This document shows, in pieces, positions 21,967 through 30,779 of a DNA stretch of 64,000 nt. Source of the DNA: Anomaloglossus baeobatrachus (Eukaryota > Chordata > Amphibia > Anura > Aromobatidae); the NCBI RefSeq assembly GCF_048569485.1, contig NC_134364.1, positions 133,242,252 through 133,306,251 of the forward strand, given 5' to 3'. Under the pieces are notes generated by a model. It was not told the origin of the DNA. It saw nothing but the letters and a program-made list of their open reading frames with translations, and made no database searches. Within the stretch, counting starts at the first letter, position 1. The number at the start of each line of letters is the position of its first letter. The translations under genes and the position numbers were made by a program.

Positions 21967-23243
21967 TTGGTTGCTATAGGAACAAAAGACATTCATAGTA
22001 TAAGAAGCTTATATGTGAGGTAATAAGATTTCGGTGGGTGACGGATAGAGAGAGACAGACAGAGACAGACAAAGAGACAGACAGAGACAGACAGACAAAC
22101 AGGGAAAGAGACAGACAGACGGTGAAAGAGACAGACAGACGGTGAAAGAGACAGACAGAGACAGACAGTGAAAGAGACAGACAGAGACAGACGGGGAAAG
22201 AGACAGACAGAGACAGACCTGGACAGAGACAGACCTGGAAAGAGACAGACCTGGAAAGAGACAGACAGAGACAGACCTGGAAGGAGACAGATGGGGAAAG
22301 AGACAGACGGGGAAAGAGACAGACGGGGAAAGACCTGGAAAGAGACAGACCTGGAAAGAGACAGACAGAGACAGACAGAGACAGACCTGGAAATAGACTG
22401 ACCTGGAAAGAGACTGACATGGAAAGAGACAGACCTGGAAAGAGACAGATGGGGAAAGAGACAGATGGGGAAAGAGACAGACAGACATGCAGACAGGGAC
22501 AGAGACAGGCAGACAGGGAAGGAGGAGACAGCCAGAGAGACAGACAAAGATAGATGGGGAAAGACACAGACCTTAATAGAGACAGACGGGGAAAGAGACA
22601 GAGAAATAGAGACAGACAAGGAAAGAGACAGACAGAGACAGGCAGACAGGGAAAGAGACAGACAGGAAAAGACACAGACAAAGAGACGGGGAGACAGACG
22701 GGAAAAGAGACAGACCTGGGAAAGAGACAGACCTAGAAAGAGACAGATGGGGAAAGAAGGGGCAGTGGTCAGTTATGTGAAGGGGTTGTGGTGGCTGAGC
22801 AGAAAAGACTTGCCTTATTAGGTCTATTTTTTTCTTGGAAATAAGTGGCAAAGTCTTCTGCAGAAATGAGGGAGGTTGGAGGGGGCAGTGGTGGGCGAAG
22901 GAGGGAGTTGAAAGTGTTGAATAACTGTTTGGGGTTGTGTGTTAGAGAGGATATGAGGTTTCTGAAGTAGTCATGTTTAGCGGAGGTGAGGACTGAACGA
23001 AATGTGTGAATTGCATTTTTGAATGTGGCGAAGTCTTCCTGGGAGTGCGTTTTCTTCCACCGCCGCTCTGCAGCCCTAGACTTTTGCCGAAGTTTTTTAG
23101 TGAGGTTGTTGTGCCAGGGCTGTCTATTGATTCGTCTCACTCTGCCATGCACAAGGGGAGCGACTGAATCAATAGCTGATGTGAGAGTGGTGTTATAGAA
23201 AGTGGTGGCACTGTCTATGTCGTGGAGGGACAGTATGGAGGAC

Positions 23244-23462
23244 AACGCGTTTCTGGAGTCTCTGCTCCCTTCCTCAGGACATACAGGAAAAAGTACATCA
23301 AATCTGCAGATTTGATGTACTTTTTCCTGTATGTCCTGAGGAAGGGAGCAGAGACTCCAGAAACGCGTTGACCTGAATATGTAATAAAAAGTAACATTAA
23401 TCTTACAATCGGTCATAGTGGTCATTGGCGCGGCTTTGAAAGCCCTACTTCACTACTCTCCG
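23244..23462. mobile_element. Hammerhead palindrome insert inside the LINE
   Basis: Positions 23244-23306 are the exact reverse complement of 23307-23369, centred on CTGCAG. Each arm carries a hammerhead core, and the arms end at the predicted cleavage sites. A tail of about 90 bp (GACCTGAATATG ... CTCTCCGTTATAGG) follows. There is no ORF. It is probably a minimal Penelope-like or retrozyme insertion. Confidence 0.7.
23333..23372 (+). ncRNA. Hammerhead ribozyme motif (plus-strand arm)
   Basis: Stem I is GTC/GAC (23333-23335 with 23370-23372), short. The core is CTGAGGA at 23336-23342. Stem II is GGAG/CTCC. Then GAAAC at 23360-23364 and stem III palindrome ACGCGT (23363-23368). Cleavage is predicted after T23369. 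A minus-strand copy occupies 23244-23277 but lacks a matching stem I. Confidence 0.6.
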
Positions 23463-24024
23463 TTATAGGTCAGAAAGGGAACAGAGGTGGGCGAAGATAA
23501 GGTCTAGTGTGTGTCCATCTTTGTGGGTGGCAGAGGTGGACCACTGAGTTAAGCCAAAAGATGAAGCAAGGGAGAGGAGTTTGGAAGCAGCTGATTGGCG
23601 TGTGTCAGTGGGGATGTTGAAGTCACCCATGATGATGGTGGGAATGTCAGCAGAGAGAAAGTGTAGAAGCCAGGCAGAGAAGTGCTCGAGGAAGGGAGTG
23701 GTAGCGCCCGGAGGTCTGGATATGACAGCCACTTGGAGGTTGGAGGGAGAATAGATTCGGACAGAGTGCACTTCAAAGTAAGGCAGGACAAGGGAGGGTA
23801 GAGGTGGGATTGGGGTGAAGCTGTAGTTGTTAGAAAGAAGGAGGTCCACTCCTCCACCTTGTCTATTGCCAGGGCGAGGAGTGTGGGAGAAGTGAAGGCC
23901 ACCGTAGCATAGTGCAGCAGGGGAGGCAGTGTTGGAGGGTGTCATCCATGTTTCGGTGATGCCCAGAAAGGATAGATTGCTGGAGGAAAAGAGATCATGC
24001 ATGATGTGCAGTTTATTACAGTAC

Positions 24025-24690
24025 ATTAAGTGAGAAGAGTTCTTCAGGGGAGATTAAAGAACAAATTGAACAACCTGCAGTGGCAGGGTTCAAGAGGCTG
24101 ATCAACCTGCAGTGGCAGGGATCAAAGGTACAGGCTATGTGTCCAAGTATAAGGTGGTACATGGACACTGATGCCTAAGATCGCTATATACCCATTGCTA
24201 ATTAATCATTACCTTCGGCTGTGCAGGGAAGCACCCTGCATAATTCTCCATTCGTGCCCGCACTGTCGGCGTCTGAGATCACTTCCGGTCATGTGACCGG
24301 CAGACTTCCGCGCTCCAGTCTGGAACGCATGAGCACCCATTGGATGGGGAAAACGTCAATCAGTGAGGTCACATCCGGTTTAGCGATAAACAGTATTATG
24401 ATCAAACAAAGCTTCCCCATCCAATTACTCCGTACAGGGGGCACGTCACCAACGTACAGTGGCGACTCCCTGCATAGTATTAGGTTCATGCTCTAGTTGC
24501 TGGCGACAAATATCACCTATAGTCATGTGACTAGCAAACTTCCGCGCTCCAATATGGAGCTAATAGAAAATGATTGGGTATGGGAAACGTCAATCACAGA
24601 GGTCATGTCTAGTTTGGCAGACCTATCTGTGATATATCAGAATCTATCCCATCCAATCATATTGCAATAGGGGTGTATCGTCACCAATCA
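24025..24690 (-). repeat. PLE left inverted arm
   Basis: The reverse complement of the 3' pseudo-LTR segment 29301-29966. It begins inside the stem-II loop of the hammerhead (CTGAAGAACTCTTCTCACTTA on the minus strand), so it carries only half of the ribozyme. It retains the roughly 280 bp missing from the 5' direct copy. Confidence 0.9.
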
Positions 24691-24691
24691 T

Positions 24692-25502
24692 GTATATTTG
24701 AGTTATCATTCATCTATGAAAACATAGGCTGATGTTTGGTTTTGCTTATTAGCACTAATTGGCGTTATGAGGGTGATACAAACTGTATATGGACAACATA
24801 CGTCACATGATTGGTGACGATACACCCCTATTGCTAAACCGGATGTGACCTCACTGATTGACGTTTTCCCCATCCAATGGGTGCTCATGCGTTCCAGACT
24901 GGAGCGCGGACGTCTGCCGGTCACATGACCGGAAGTGATCTCAGACGCCGACAGTGCGGGCACGAATGGAGAATTATGCAGGGTGCTTCCCTGCACAGCC
25001 GAAGGTAATGATTAATTAGCAATGGGTATATAGCGATCTTAGGCATCAGTGTCCATGTACCACCTTATACTTGGACACATAGCCTGTACCTTTGATCCCT
25101 GCCACTGCAGGTTGATCAGCCTCTTGAACCCTGCCACTGCAGGTTGTTCAATTTGTTCTTTAATCTCCCCTGAAGAACTCTTCTCACTTAGAGGGAAACG
25201 CGTTGGGAGAACGCTTCTTTGTTTGGTTGTGGGGCAGTCAGCTCACTTGGGCGCTGCCCTTGTCAGGGCGGAAGCATTGGCACGGGGCACGACAGGGTTT
25301 ATATCTTACCATCTCCCAATGCTTTACCCTGGTTTATTCCGCTTCTGATCAACCCTGGATCGGTGTGTCCTGTTATCCCTGGAGAACATCTGGGTGAGAC
25401 CACTTCAGTTTATAGCCATTTGGCAATTTTACTGCACTTTTGTAATATTGATATATTTTATCTGGAGTATTAAAAGTTAAGTTTTAGTCCCTGCTATTAC
25501 CT
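24692..25502 (+). repeat. PLE 5' pseudo-LTR
   Basis: It matches 29186-30275 almost base for base from TATATTTGAGTTATC to CTGCTATTACCT, apart from the internal deletion near 24829. The hammerhead is at 25164-25210. The promoter is presumably within or just downstream, as in other PLEs (inference). Confidence 0.9.
25164..25210 (+). ncRNA. Hammerhead ribozyme motif in PLE 5' pseudo-LTR
   Basis: Stem I is TCTCCC (25164-25169) with GGGAGA (25205-25210), six perfect pairs. The core is CTGAAGA at 25170-25176. Stem II is CTCT/AGAG. GAAAC runs from 25195, with the minimal stem III palindrome ACGCGT (25198-25203). Cleavage is predicted after T25204. Such type-I-like minimal hammerheads are known from PLE terminal repeats, where they are thought to process the transcript. 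Confidence 0.85.
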
Positions 25503-25577
25503 TGTATATATTGGACTATTGGGCAATATTCACCTGCTTGCAGGTTACTGCTGTTATTTTTTATATTAGTGATTGGC

Positions 25578-26351
25578 ATGGCTGGCTTCCTTTCTACAGG
25601 ACCAGACACGGCTAGTTGGCTTACAGAGGCAAAAGATATTTTTTCTGAAAAAGAATTTATTCAAAAAAAGTATACTCCATCTTACACTGCTGCTTTTAAG
25701 GAGGTCACTAGGACCTATAAGGAACAGATTACTAGTTGGTGGGAGGTTCAGAGCCTTGATAATTATATCAAAAGTAACATTGTTCCTAGGGGCCTACGCA
25801 TCCCCCTCATACCTGCCGCTAGGTGTCGGACTCCTCAATTGATGACTGCCTGGGAGAAGGAGGCCACAGCTAGTTCTCTCAGGTTGATGAAAATCCTTCT
25901 TTTAGAAGAAAGGAATAACCTTGAGGTAATTAATAACAAACTCAAGGAACAGATTGAGGTCACGAAAACCTATCAAAACGAGGGTGATTTTTCGATTAAA
26001 GAGAACAGCTTGAAAAATTCTATTGAAAAATTTCAGTTTCACTTAAAAGAAAGGAAACATAAACAGTTTAAACGCGACCTACAAGATTTTAAAGATAATA
26101 AAGTATATCAATTCATTCCAACTGAGCGTCCGACATCTAGAGAGCGTGAGTCAGACCTATCCTCTACTGAGGCTGAACTCTCGGATACAGAGGGTAAGGG
26201 ACTCCCCCCCTTTCGCTTGCAACAAAGGGCTAGACGTAACCGGAGAGGACCACAGAGAACTGATCACTCAGGTTATCCACCGATACAGACCAGTAATCCT
26301 CCTTTTTTAGACCGCAACTACTCCCTGAGGAGTCGCAGGGGGAAAGATTAG
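25578..26351 (+). CDS. PLE ORF1, lysine-rich coiled-coil protein of unknown function
   Basis: The first ATG is at 25578 (MAGFLSTGPDTASW), giving about 257 residues. The frame is also open a few codons upstream. Residues roughly 95-180 are charged and heptad-like (LLLEERNNLEVINNKLKEQIEVT ... IEKFQFHLKERKHKQFKRDL), consistent with a coiled coil. The C-terminus is basic and disordered (RARRNRRGPQRTDHSG ... SLRSRRGKD), suggesting RNA binding. Some PLEs carry an ORF1 of unknown role; I recognise no catalytic domain. Its 3' end overlaps the ORF2 frame by about 55 bases, and a slippery heptamer lies in the overlap. It could be a stand-alone protein or the N-terminal part of a frameshift fusion. Confidence 0.8.
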   Translation: MAGFLSTGPDTASWLTEAKDIFSEKEFIQKKYTPSYTAAFKEVTRTYKEQITSWWEVQSLDNYIKSNIVPRGLRIPLIPAARCRTPQLMTAWEKEATASSLRLMKILLLEERNNLEVINNKLKEQIEVTKTYQNEGDFSIKENSLKNSIEKFQFHLKERKHKQFKRDLQDFKDNKVYQFIPTERPTSRERESDLSSTEAELSDTEGKGLPPFRLQQRARRNRRGPQRTDHSGYPPIQTSNPPFLDRNYSLRSRRGKD

Positions 26352-28723
26352 GAATTCAAGTTATCAATTTATCTGATAGAGTCCTCAACCAGACAGAGAT
26401 GGCGGTCCTTAGCAAAGGATTATCCTTTGTTCCTACTAATGACTTTTCAGTGTTTGATTTTATTAAAGATCTAAACCTTTTCGCCCGCAAATTGCGCTGG
26501 AAGAAATTCTTTAGACTAAAGGATAATAAGATCTGTGAGGATTTGGACATACCTCTTGATATGATTGATGATGTGAGGCTTTTGGCTGGGTTGGATGAAT
26601 CGGTTCCTTCTATCTCCGGTAAAGGCCCATTTACCACTTTGAAAAATGCAAGTACAAGGATGCCACCGAATCTTTCTGAGGTCTCGGCTATTGATATTTT
26701 TTTTAATCAAGTAACGAGTGATGTTCTTGCTCTAAGTAAGATTGATCTGAATGGGATGGGTATAGCTCCCTATCGGACTGAGCAAAGGAACAACCTCTCA
26801 AAAATTGAGATGCGTGCACTATGTAATTTGGAGAAAGACCCTACTATTACTGTTAAACCCTCAGACAAAGGGGGGAATACAGTTTTGTTGAATACTAATG
26901 ATTACCGGGACATCTGCTTAAACATATTGCAAGATACTAGCACCTATTGTAAGGTCTCTGGCAATCCTCTCATTGTTGCCAAAAAAACATTGAAGGATAT
27001 ACTTAACAATGCTGAATCTGTTGGCCTGATTAGCAAGGAAGAACTAGCCTTTTTGATACCTGAATTTCCAATGATGTCTACTTTTTATATACTTCCCAAA
27101 GTACATAAGGGGGTAAACCCTCTCAGGGGAAGACCTATTGTCTCTGGGGTAGGTAATATCACACAGAACGTTGGGGTATACATAGACAAAATTCTTAACC
27201 CTTTTGTCATCTCACTACCCTCTTATATACGGGACAGTCTAGATTTCATCAGCAGAATTGAGGATGTAATGGTGGGACCCAATACGTTCCTTGCTAGTAT
27301 TGACGTGGAAACCCTATATTCTTCCATTCCACATCATTATGGACTCAAGGCTGTTAAGTTCTTCCTTGCTACTAGGGGGAAACATTTTGATGCCCATAAC
27401 AACCTGGTTATATCTTTGTTGGACTTTGTTCTGCACCATAATTTCTTTTTGTTTGATGGCTCCACCTACCACCAGCTCAGGGGCACGGCAATGGGGAGCC
27501 CCTGTGCTCCCTGCTACGCCAACTTGTTCCTGGGCTGGTGGGAGGATACCACTGTTTTCCAAGAGTCTATGACATCCTTCACTGATATGATTGACCTTTG
27601 GGTCCGGTTCATAGACGATGTTTTTCTCCTGTGGAAGGCGTCCCGTGAACAATTCATTGAATTTGTGGGGAAGTTAAATCTGAACCCCCTAGGACTGGCT
27701 TTTACCTATGTCATTGATCCCGTTAGCCTGCCTTTTCTGGATCTAATGGTGACAATTGGTTCAGAGGGTAGGCTAAGAACAACAATCTACAGGAAGCCCA
27801 CTGCCACAAACTCACTCCTCAGGTGGGAGAGTCACCATCCCCCCTCTCTCAAGCGGGGTATCCCTAAGGGACAATACCTCCGCTTGAGAAGAAATTGCTC
27901 TGATCGGAACGAGTTTGTGGCGAGGGCTGTTGATTTAAGGTCTCGCTTTTTGAATAAGGGTTATCCAGACCATATCCTTAAAGAGGCCTTTAAATACTCA
28001 TTGAACCAGGACCGGAACAAGTTACTGACACCAAAGCGGAAGTGTGATGATGAAATGGGTGTGGTCAGACTTATCACGACCTATACCAAGGGTGCCTCTG
28101 TTATTAGACAGATCTTGGATCGACATTGGGGGATCCTTGGTATGGACAAGGATGTTGCGGATTACATTAAACCACAGCCAAGCATCACTTTTCGAAAAAA
28201 TCGGTCGTTAGGTGATCGTCTGACTCATAGCCATTTTGTGCCACCCGTTGAGGGAACCACATGGATCCCCAGCAGACCACATGGTTGCTTCAAATGTGGC
28301 TCATGTGTCGCCTGTAAAAATATTCAAACAGGCAAAAGATACACCAGTACATCCACAGGTGAATCTCTGGACATTAGAGAATTCATGAATTGTAAAACAA
28401 AGGGTGTTGTGTATCTGGCTACCTGTCATTGCGGTGTACAATATGTCGGTAAGACGACACGTGAGCTCCGGAGACGGGTAGGTGAACATATGGGGGACAT
28501 TAGAAACGATCGCGATACCCCCATAGCACGGCACATGAATGTACGCCATAGTCAGAACAGGGAGGCCATTTTTTTCATGGGCATTTTGAAAGTTAAACAA
28601 TCCCCCAGAGGTGGTAATTTCGATCGTGCCCTATTACAAAAAGAGGCGAGGATGATCTTTCGCCTCAAGACTTGCCACCCGGATGGCCTCAATGATCAGA
28701 TCAATTATGGATGCTTCATATAG
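26297..28723 (+). CDS. PLE ORF2: reverse transcriptase with C-terminal GIY-YIG endonuclease
   Basis: The first ATG is at 26399 (774 residues), but the frame opens at 26297. The conserved PLE block VINLSDRVLNQTE lies upstream of that ATG, so translation probably enters from ORF1. Counting from ATG: TVKPSDKGGN near 150; FYILPKVHKG and RPIVSGVG near 230-248; RT motif A SIDVETLYSSIP near 300; motif B GTAMGSPCAP near 361; motif C FIDDVF near 403 with the catalytic Asp pair; a CGSCVACK zinc-binding linker near 635; and the GIY-YIG domain GVVYLATCHCGVQYVGKT...R...EH from about 667. All key residues I can check are present with no internal stop. The protein would nick target DNA and copy the element RNA. 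It probably acts in the nucleus. Confidence 0.93.
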   Translation, partial: SSFFRPQLLPEESQGERLGIQVINLSDRVLNQTEMAVLSKGLSFVPTNDFSVFDFIKDLNLFARKLRWKKFFRLKDNKICEDLDIPLDMIDDVRLLAGLDESVPSISGKGPFTTLKNASTRMPPNLSEVSAIDIFFNQVTSDVLALSKIDLNGMGIAPYRTEQRNNLSKIEMRALCNLEKDPTITVKPSDKGGNTVLLNTNDYRDICLNILQDTSTYCKVSGNPLIVAKKTLKDILNNAESVGLISKEELAFLIPEFPMMSTFYILPKVHKGVNPLRGRPIVSGVGNITQNVGVYIDKILNPFVISLPSYIRDSLDFISRIEDVMVGPNTFLASIDVETLYSSIPHHYGLKAVKFFLATRGKHFDAHNNLVISLLDFVLHHNFFLFDGSTYHQLRGTAMGSPCAPCYANLFLGWWEDTTVFQESMTSFTDMIDLWVRFIDDVFLLWKASREQFIEFVGKLNLNPLGLAFTYVIDPVSLPFLDLMVTIGSEGRLRTTIYRKPTATNSLLRWESHHPPSLKRGIPKGQYLRLRRNCSDRNEFVARAVDLRSRFLNKGYPDHILKEAFKYSLNQDRNKLLTPKRKCDDEMGVVRLITTYTKGASVIRQILDRHWGILGMDKDVADYIKPQPSITFRKNRSLGDRLTHSHFVPPVEGTTWIPSRPHGCFKCGSCVACKNIQTGKRYTSTSTGESLDIREFMNCKTKGVVYLATCHCGVQYVGKTTRELRRRVGEHMGDIRNDRDTPIARHMNVRHSQNREAIFFMGILKVKQSPRGGNFDRALLQKEARMIFRLKTCHPDGLNDQINYGCFI
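26303..26333 (+). promoter_or_regulatory. Candidate -1 ribosomal frameshift signal between PLE ORF1 and ORF2
   Basis: TTTTTTA at 26303-26309 fits X XXY YYZ and is read T TTT TTA in the ORF1 frame. A -1 slip enters exactly the ORF2 frame, which is open from 26297; ORF1 stops at 26349-26351. Downstream, ACTCC (26320-26324) can pair with GGAGT (26329-26333) around a CTGA loop, 10 nt after the heptamer. CCCTG (26323-26327) could alternatively pair with CAGGG (26336-26340). Confidence 0.55.
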
Positions 28724-29185
28724 TTTCTGTATCTATAGTAGCTAACTGTTGTGTTTTTATCCTCTCCGAAAGGTTGACCCTAGACCATTGACCAGTCTTT
28801 ATATTTAGCCCCTTACTTGGCATCCACTTTATTATAGGGTTTATTGAGGTCCAGGTTGGGAATGTTACCAGACCCTTGGTATCTTTGGAACAGTTAGATC
28901 CAAGATGGTCCGTTTTTGGGAAGGACATTGTTTTTTCTCTCTTCCCCCCCCCCCCCCCCCTATTCTTTGCAGTAGTAGTTGTGGATCACTGATCATAGTT
29001 TCGCTATTCATATGTGATTATACCCCTTAATTTAACCTTCTGGTCACCGCATTTTTGGTCGTCTTGGCTAGTATCCTACATTTTAGTTTGTTGATCTGAT
29101 GAGCTGACGATCTAACTCTTTATAATAATTAGTAAGTTCATGAATTATCCTAGGTGCTCTATTTGCTGGTCATTAGTGCCCTGTA
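28724..29185 (+). other. PLE 3' untranslated region
   Basis: Non-coding sequence between ORF2 and the 3' pseudo-LTR, including an uninterrupted C run near 28945-28960. It has no recognisable ORF. Confidence 0.7.
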
Positions 29186-30275
29186 TATATTTGAGTTATC
29201 ATTCATCTATGAAAACATAGGCTGATGTTTGGTTTTGCTTATTAGCACTAATTGGCGTTATGAGGGTGATACAAACTGTATATGGACAACATACGTCACA
29301 TGATTGGTGACGATACACCCCTATTGCAATATGATTGGATGGGATAGATTCTGATATATCACAGATAGGTCTGCCAAACTAGACATGACCTCTGTGATTG
29401 ACGTTTCCCATACCCAATCATTTTCTATTAGCTCCATATTGGAGCGCGGAAGTTTGCTAGTCACATGACTATAGGTGATATTTGTCGCCAGCAACTAGAG
29501 CATGAACCTAATACTATGCAGGGAGTCGCCACTGTACGTTGGTGACGTGCCCCCTGTACGGAGTGATTGGATGGGGAAGCTTTGTTTGATCATAATACTG
29601 TTTATCGCTAAACCGGATGTGACCTCACTGATTGACGTTTTCCCCATCCAATGGGTGCTCATGCGTTCCAGACTGGAGCGCGGAAGTCTGCCGGTCACAT
29701 GACCGGAAGTGATCTCAGACGCCGACAGTGCGGGCACGAATGGAGAATTATGCAGGGTGCTTCCCTGCACAGCCGAAGGTAATGATTAATTAGCAATGGG
29801 TATATAGCGATCTTAGGCATCAGTGTCCATGTACCACCTTATACTTGGACACATAGCCTGTACCTTTGATCCCTGCCACTGCAGGTTGATCAGCCTCTTG
29901 AACCCTGCCACTGCAGGTTGTTCAATTTGTTCTTTAATCTCCCCTGAAGAACTCTTCTCACTTAGAGGGAAACGCGTTGGGAGAACGCTTCTTTGTTTGG
30001 TTGTGGGGCAGACAGCTCACTTGGGCGCTGCCCTTGTCAGGGCGGAAGCATTGGCACGGGGCACGACAGGGTTTATATCTTACCATCTCCCAATGCTTTA
30101 CCCTGGTTTATTCCGCTTCTGATCAACCCTGGATCGGTGTGTCCTGTTATCCCTGGAGAACATCTGGGTGAGACCACTTCAGTTTATAGCCATTTGGCAA
30201 TTTTACTGCACTTTTGTAATATTGATATATTTTATCTGGAGTATTAAAAGTTAAGTTTTAGTCCCTGCTATTACC
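29186..30275 (+). repeat. PLE 3' pseudo-LTR
   Basis: The full-length version of the terminal repeat, about 1.09 kb. It retains the segment 29328-29607 that the 5' copy lacks. Its hammerhead is at 29938-29984. It ends at CTGCTATTACCT, after which the two copies diverge. Confidence 0.9.
29938..29984 (+). ncRNA. Hammerhead ribozyme motif in PLE 3' pseudo-LTR
   Basis: Identical to the 5' copy: TCTCCC (29938-29943) pairs with GGGAGA (29979-29984); core CTGAAGA; stem II CTCT/AGAG; GAAACGCGTT; cleavage predicted after T29978. Confidence 0.85.
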
Positions 30276-30776
30276 TCCTCTGAACTATGCAATCAGAGGG
30301 GCTAACACAATAAACATTTACAGACAATAAGGCTCCGATCAGTCTAGGAAGCGACAATGGTTATCTTCTCTTGATTTAACAAACAATAGGACACATAGGT
30401 TTGGCCTAATTAAGAACAGTTCACCTTCATACCAGAGGCATAAATGCTGACTTGTCACAGTGGTTCCCTCACGCCGTATTGTCTGAGTAGTGTTCTGCCC
30501 AAGGGGAAGGAGTGCAGGTGTTGAGTGGGATGAGCCCTGTTCCATGTGGGTCAATGGATGAGAGCACCCACTTACCCTTGTGTCTCCACAATCTTTATTT
30601 CTAGTTTTATTCTATCACTTGTTAGACCTGGCTATTTATATCTCATTGTACTTATTTTCGCTTGACTGTCCTTTGCCCTCCTAATGGACAACTTGATATA
30701 TCTAGTGCATTAGGGATTAATAGGGATAGACCGGGAGATCCATCCTCTGAGCGGGGGCGACACATTTTGTTCATTT
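30276..30776. other. Unassigned stretch right of the PLE
   Basis: I cannot match it to the LINE on the other side of the PLE. No gene seen. Confidence 0.3.
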
Positions 30777-30779
30777 TTA

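Larger units (their letters stand above)
20276..22768 (+). mobile_element. 3'-truncated Helitron with hammerhead insert
   Basis: It starts TAATATATAAAGCTGAATG directly after the CTAG of the previous copy. It has the same subterminal block (GGCATCTGTACCGTCGCAGC) and a GACA array. The 3' hairpin and CTAG are missing; a LINE fragment begins at 22769. A roughly 320-bp segment is present twice, around an insert at 20942-21966. Confidence 0.7.
22769..24025 (-). pseudogene. LINE fragment: endonuclease and linker (CR1/L2/Rex1-like)
   Basis: On the minus strand 24026-23463 encodes an apurinic-type endonuclease: SFLGITETWM, GGGVDLLLSNNY, PTIIMGDFNIP and HTLDLIFAHL. After a 0.2-kb insertion the frame continues at about 23240 with a linker typical of CR1/L2-group LINEs (INRQPWHNNLTKKLRQKSRAAERRWKKT ... 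FRNLISSLTHNPKQLFNTFNSLL). It stops where the GACA array begins, before the reverse transcriptase. The 5' end abuts the PLE. The 3' end of the endonuclease domain is also lost at the inner insertion. This is a dead non-LTR retrotransposon piece; I cannot fix the clade from this fragment. Confidence 0.8.
24025..30275 (+). mobile_element. Penelope-like element (PLE) with pseudo-LTRs, apparently whole
   Basis: Order: inverted arm (24025-24690, reverse complement of 29301-29966); 5' pseudo-LTR (24692-25502); ORF1 (25578-26351); ORF2 with RT and GIY-YIG (from 26297); 3' UTR; 3' pseudo-LTR (29186-30275). The pseudo-LTRs are nearly identical except for a roughly 280-bp deletion in the 5' copy after CACCCCTATTG. 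Near-identity of the arms and the open long ORFs point to a young insertion. PLEs are retroelements related to telomerase that prime at a nick made by their own GIY-YIG nuclease. The complex inverted/direct terminal structure and hammerheads in the pseudo-LTRs are known PLE traits. I could not identify a target duplication. Confidence 0.9.

Noticed and set aside
23463-24026. Endonuclease-like ORF as a host repair gene
   Set aside because: GDFNIP, LGITETWM and the downstream linker place it in a LINE; the RT is missing and the copy is broken.
29495-29770. 91-residue ORFs in the PLE terminal repeats (also at 24221 and 24706)
   Set aside because: The same open stretch appears in all copies of the pseudo-LTR, on the strand opposite to the element's genes, with no known domain. 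It is probably a chance frame.
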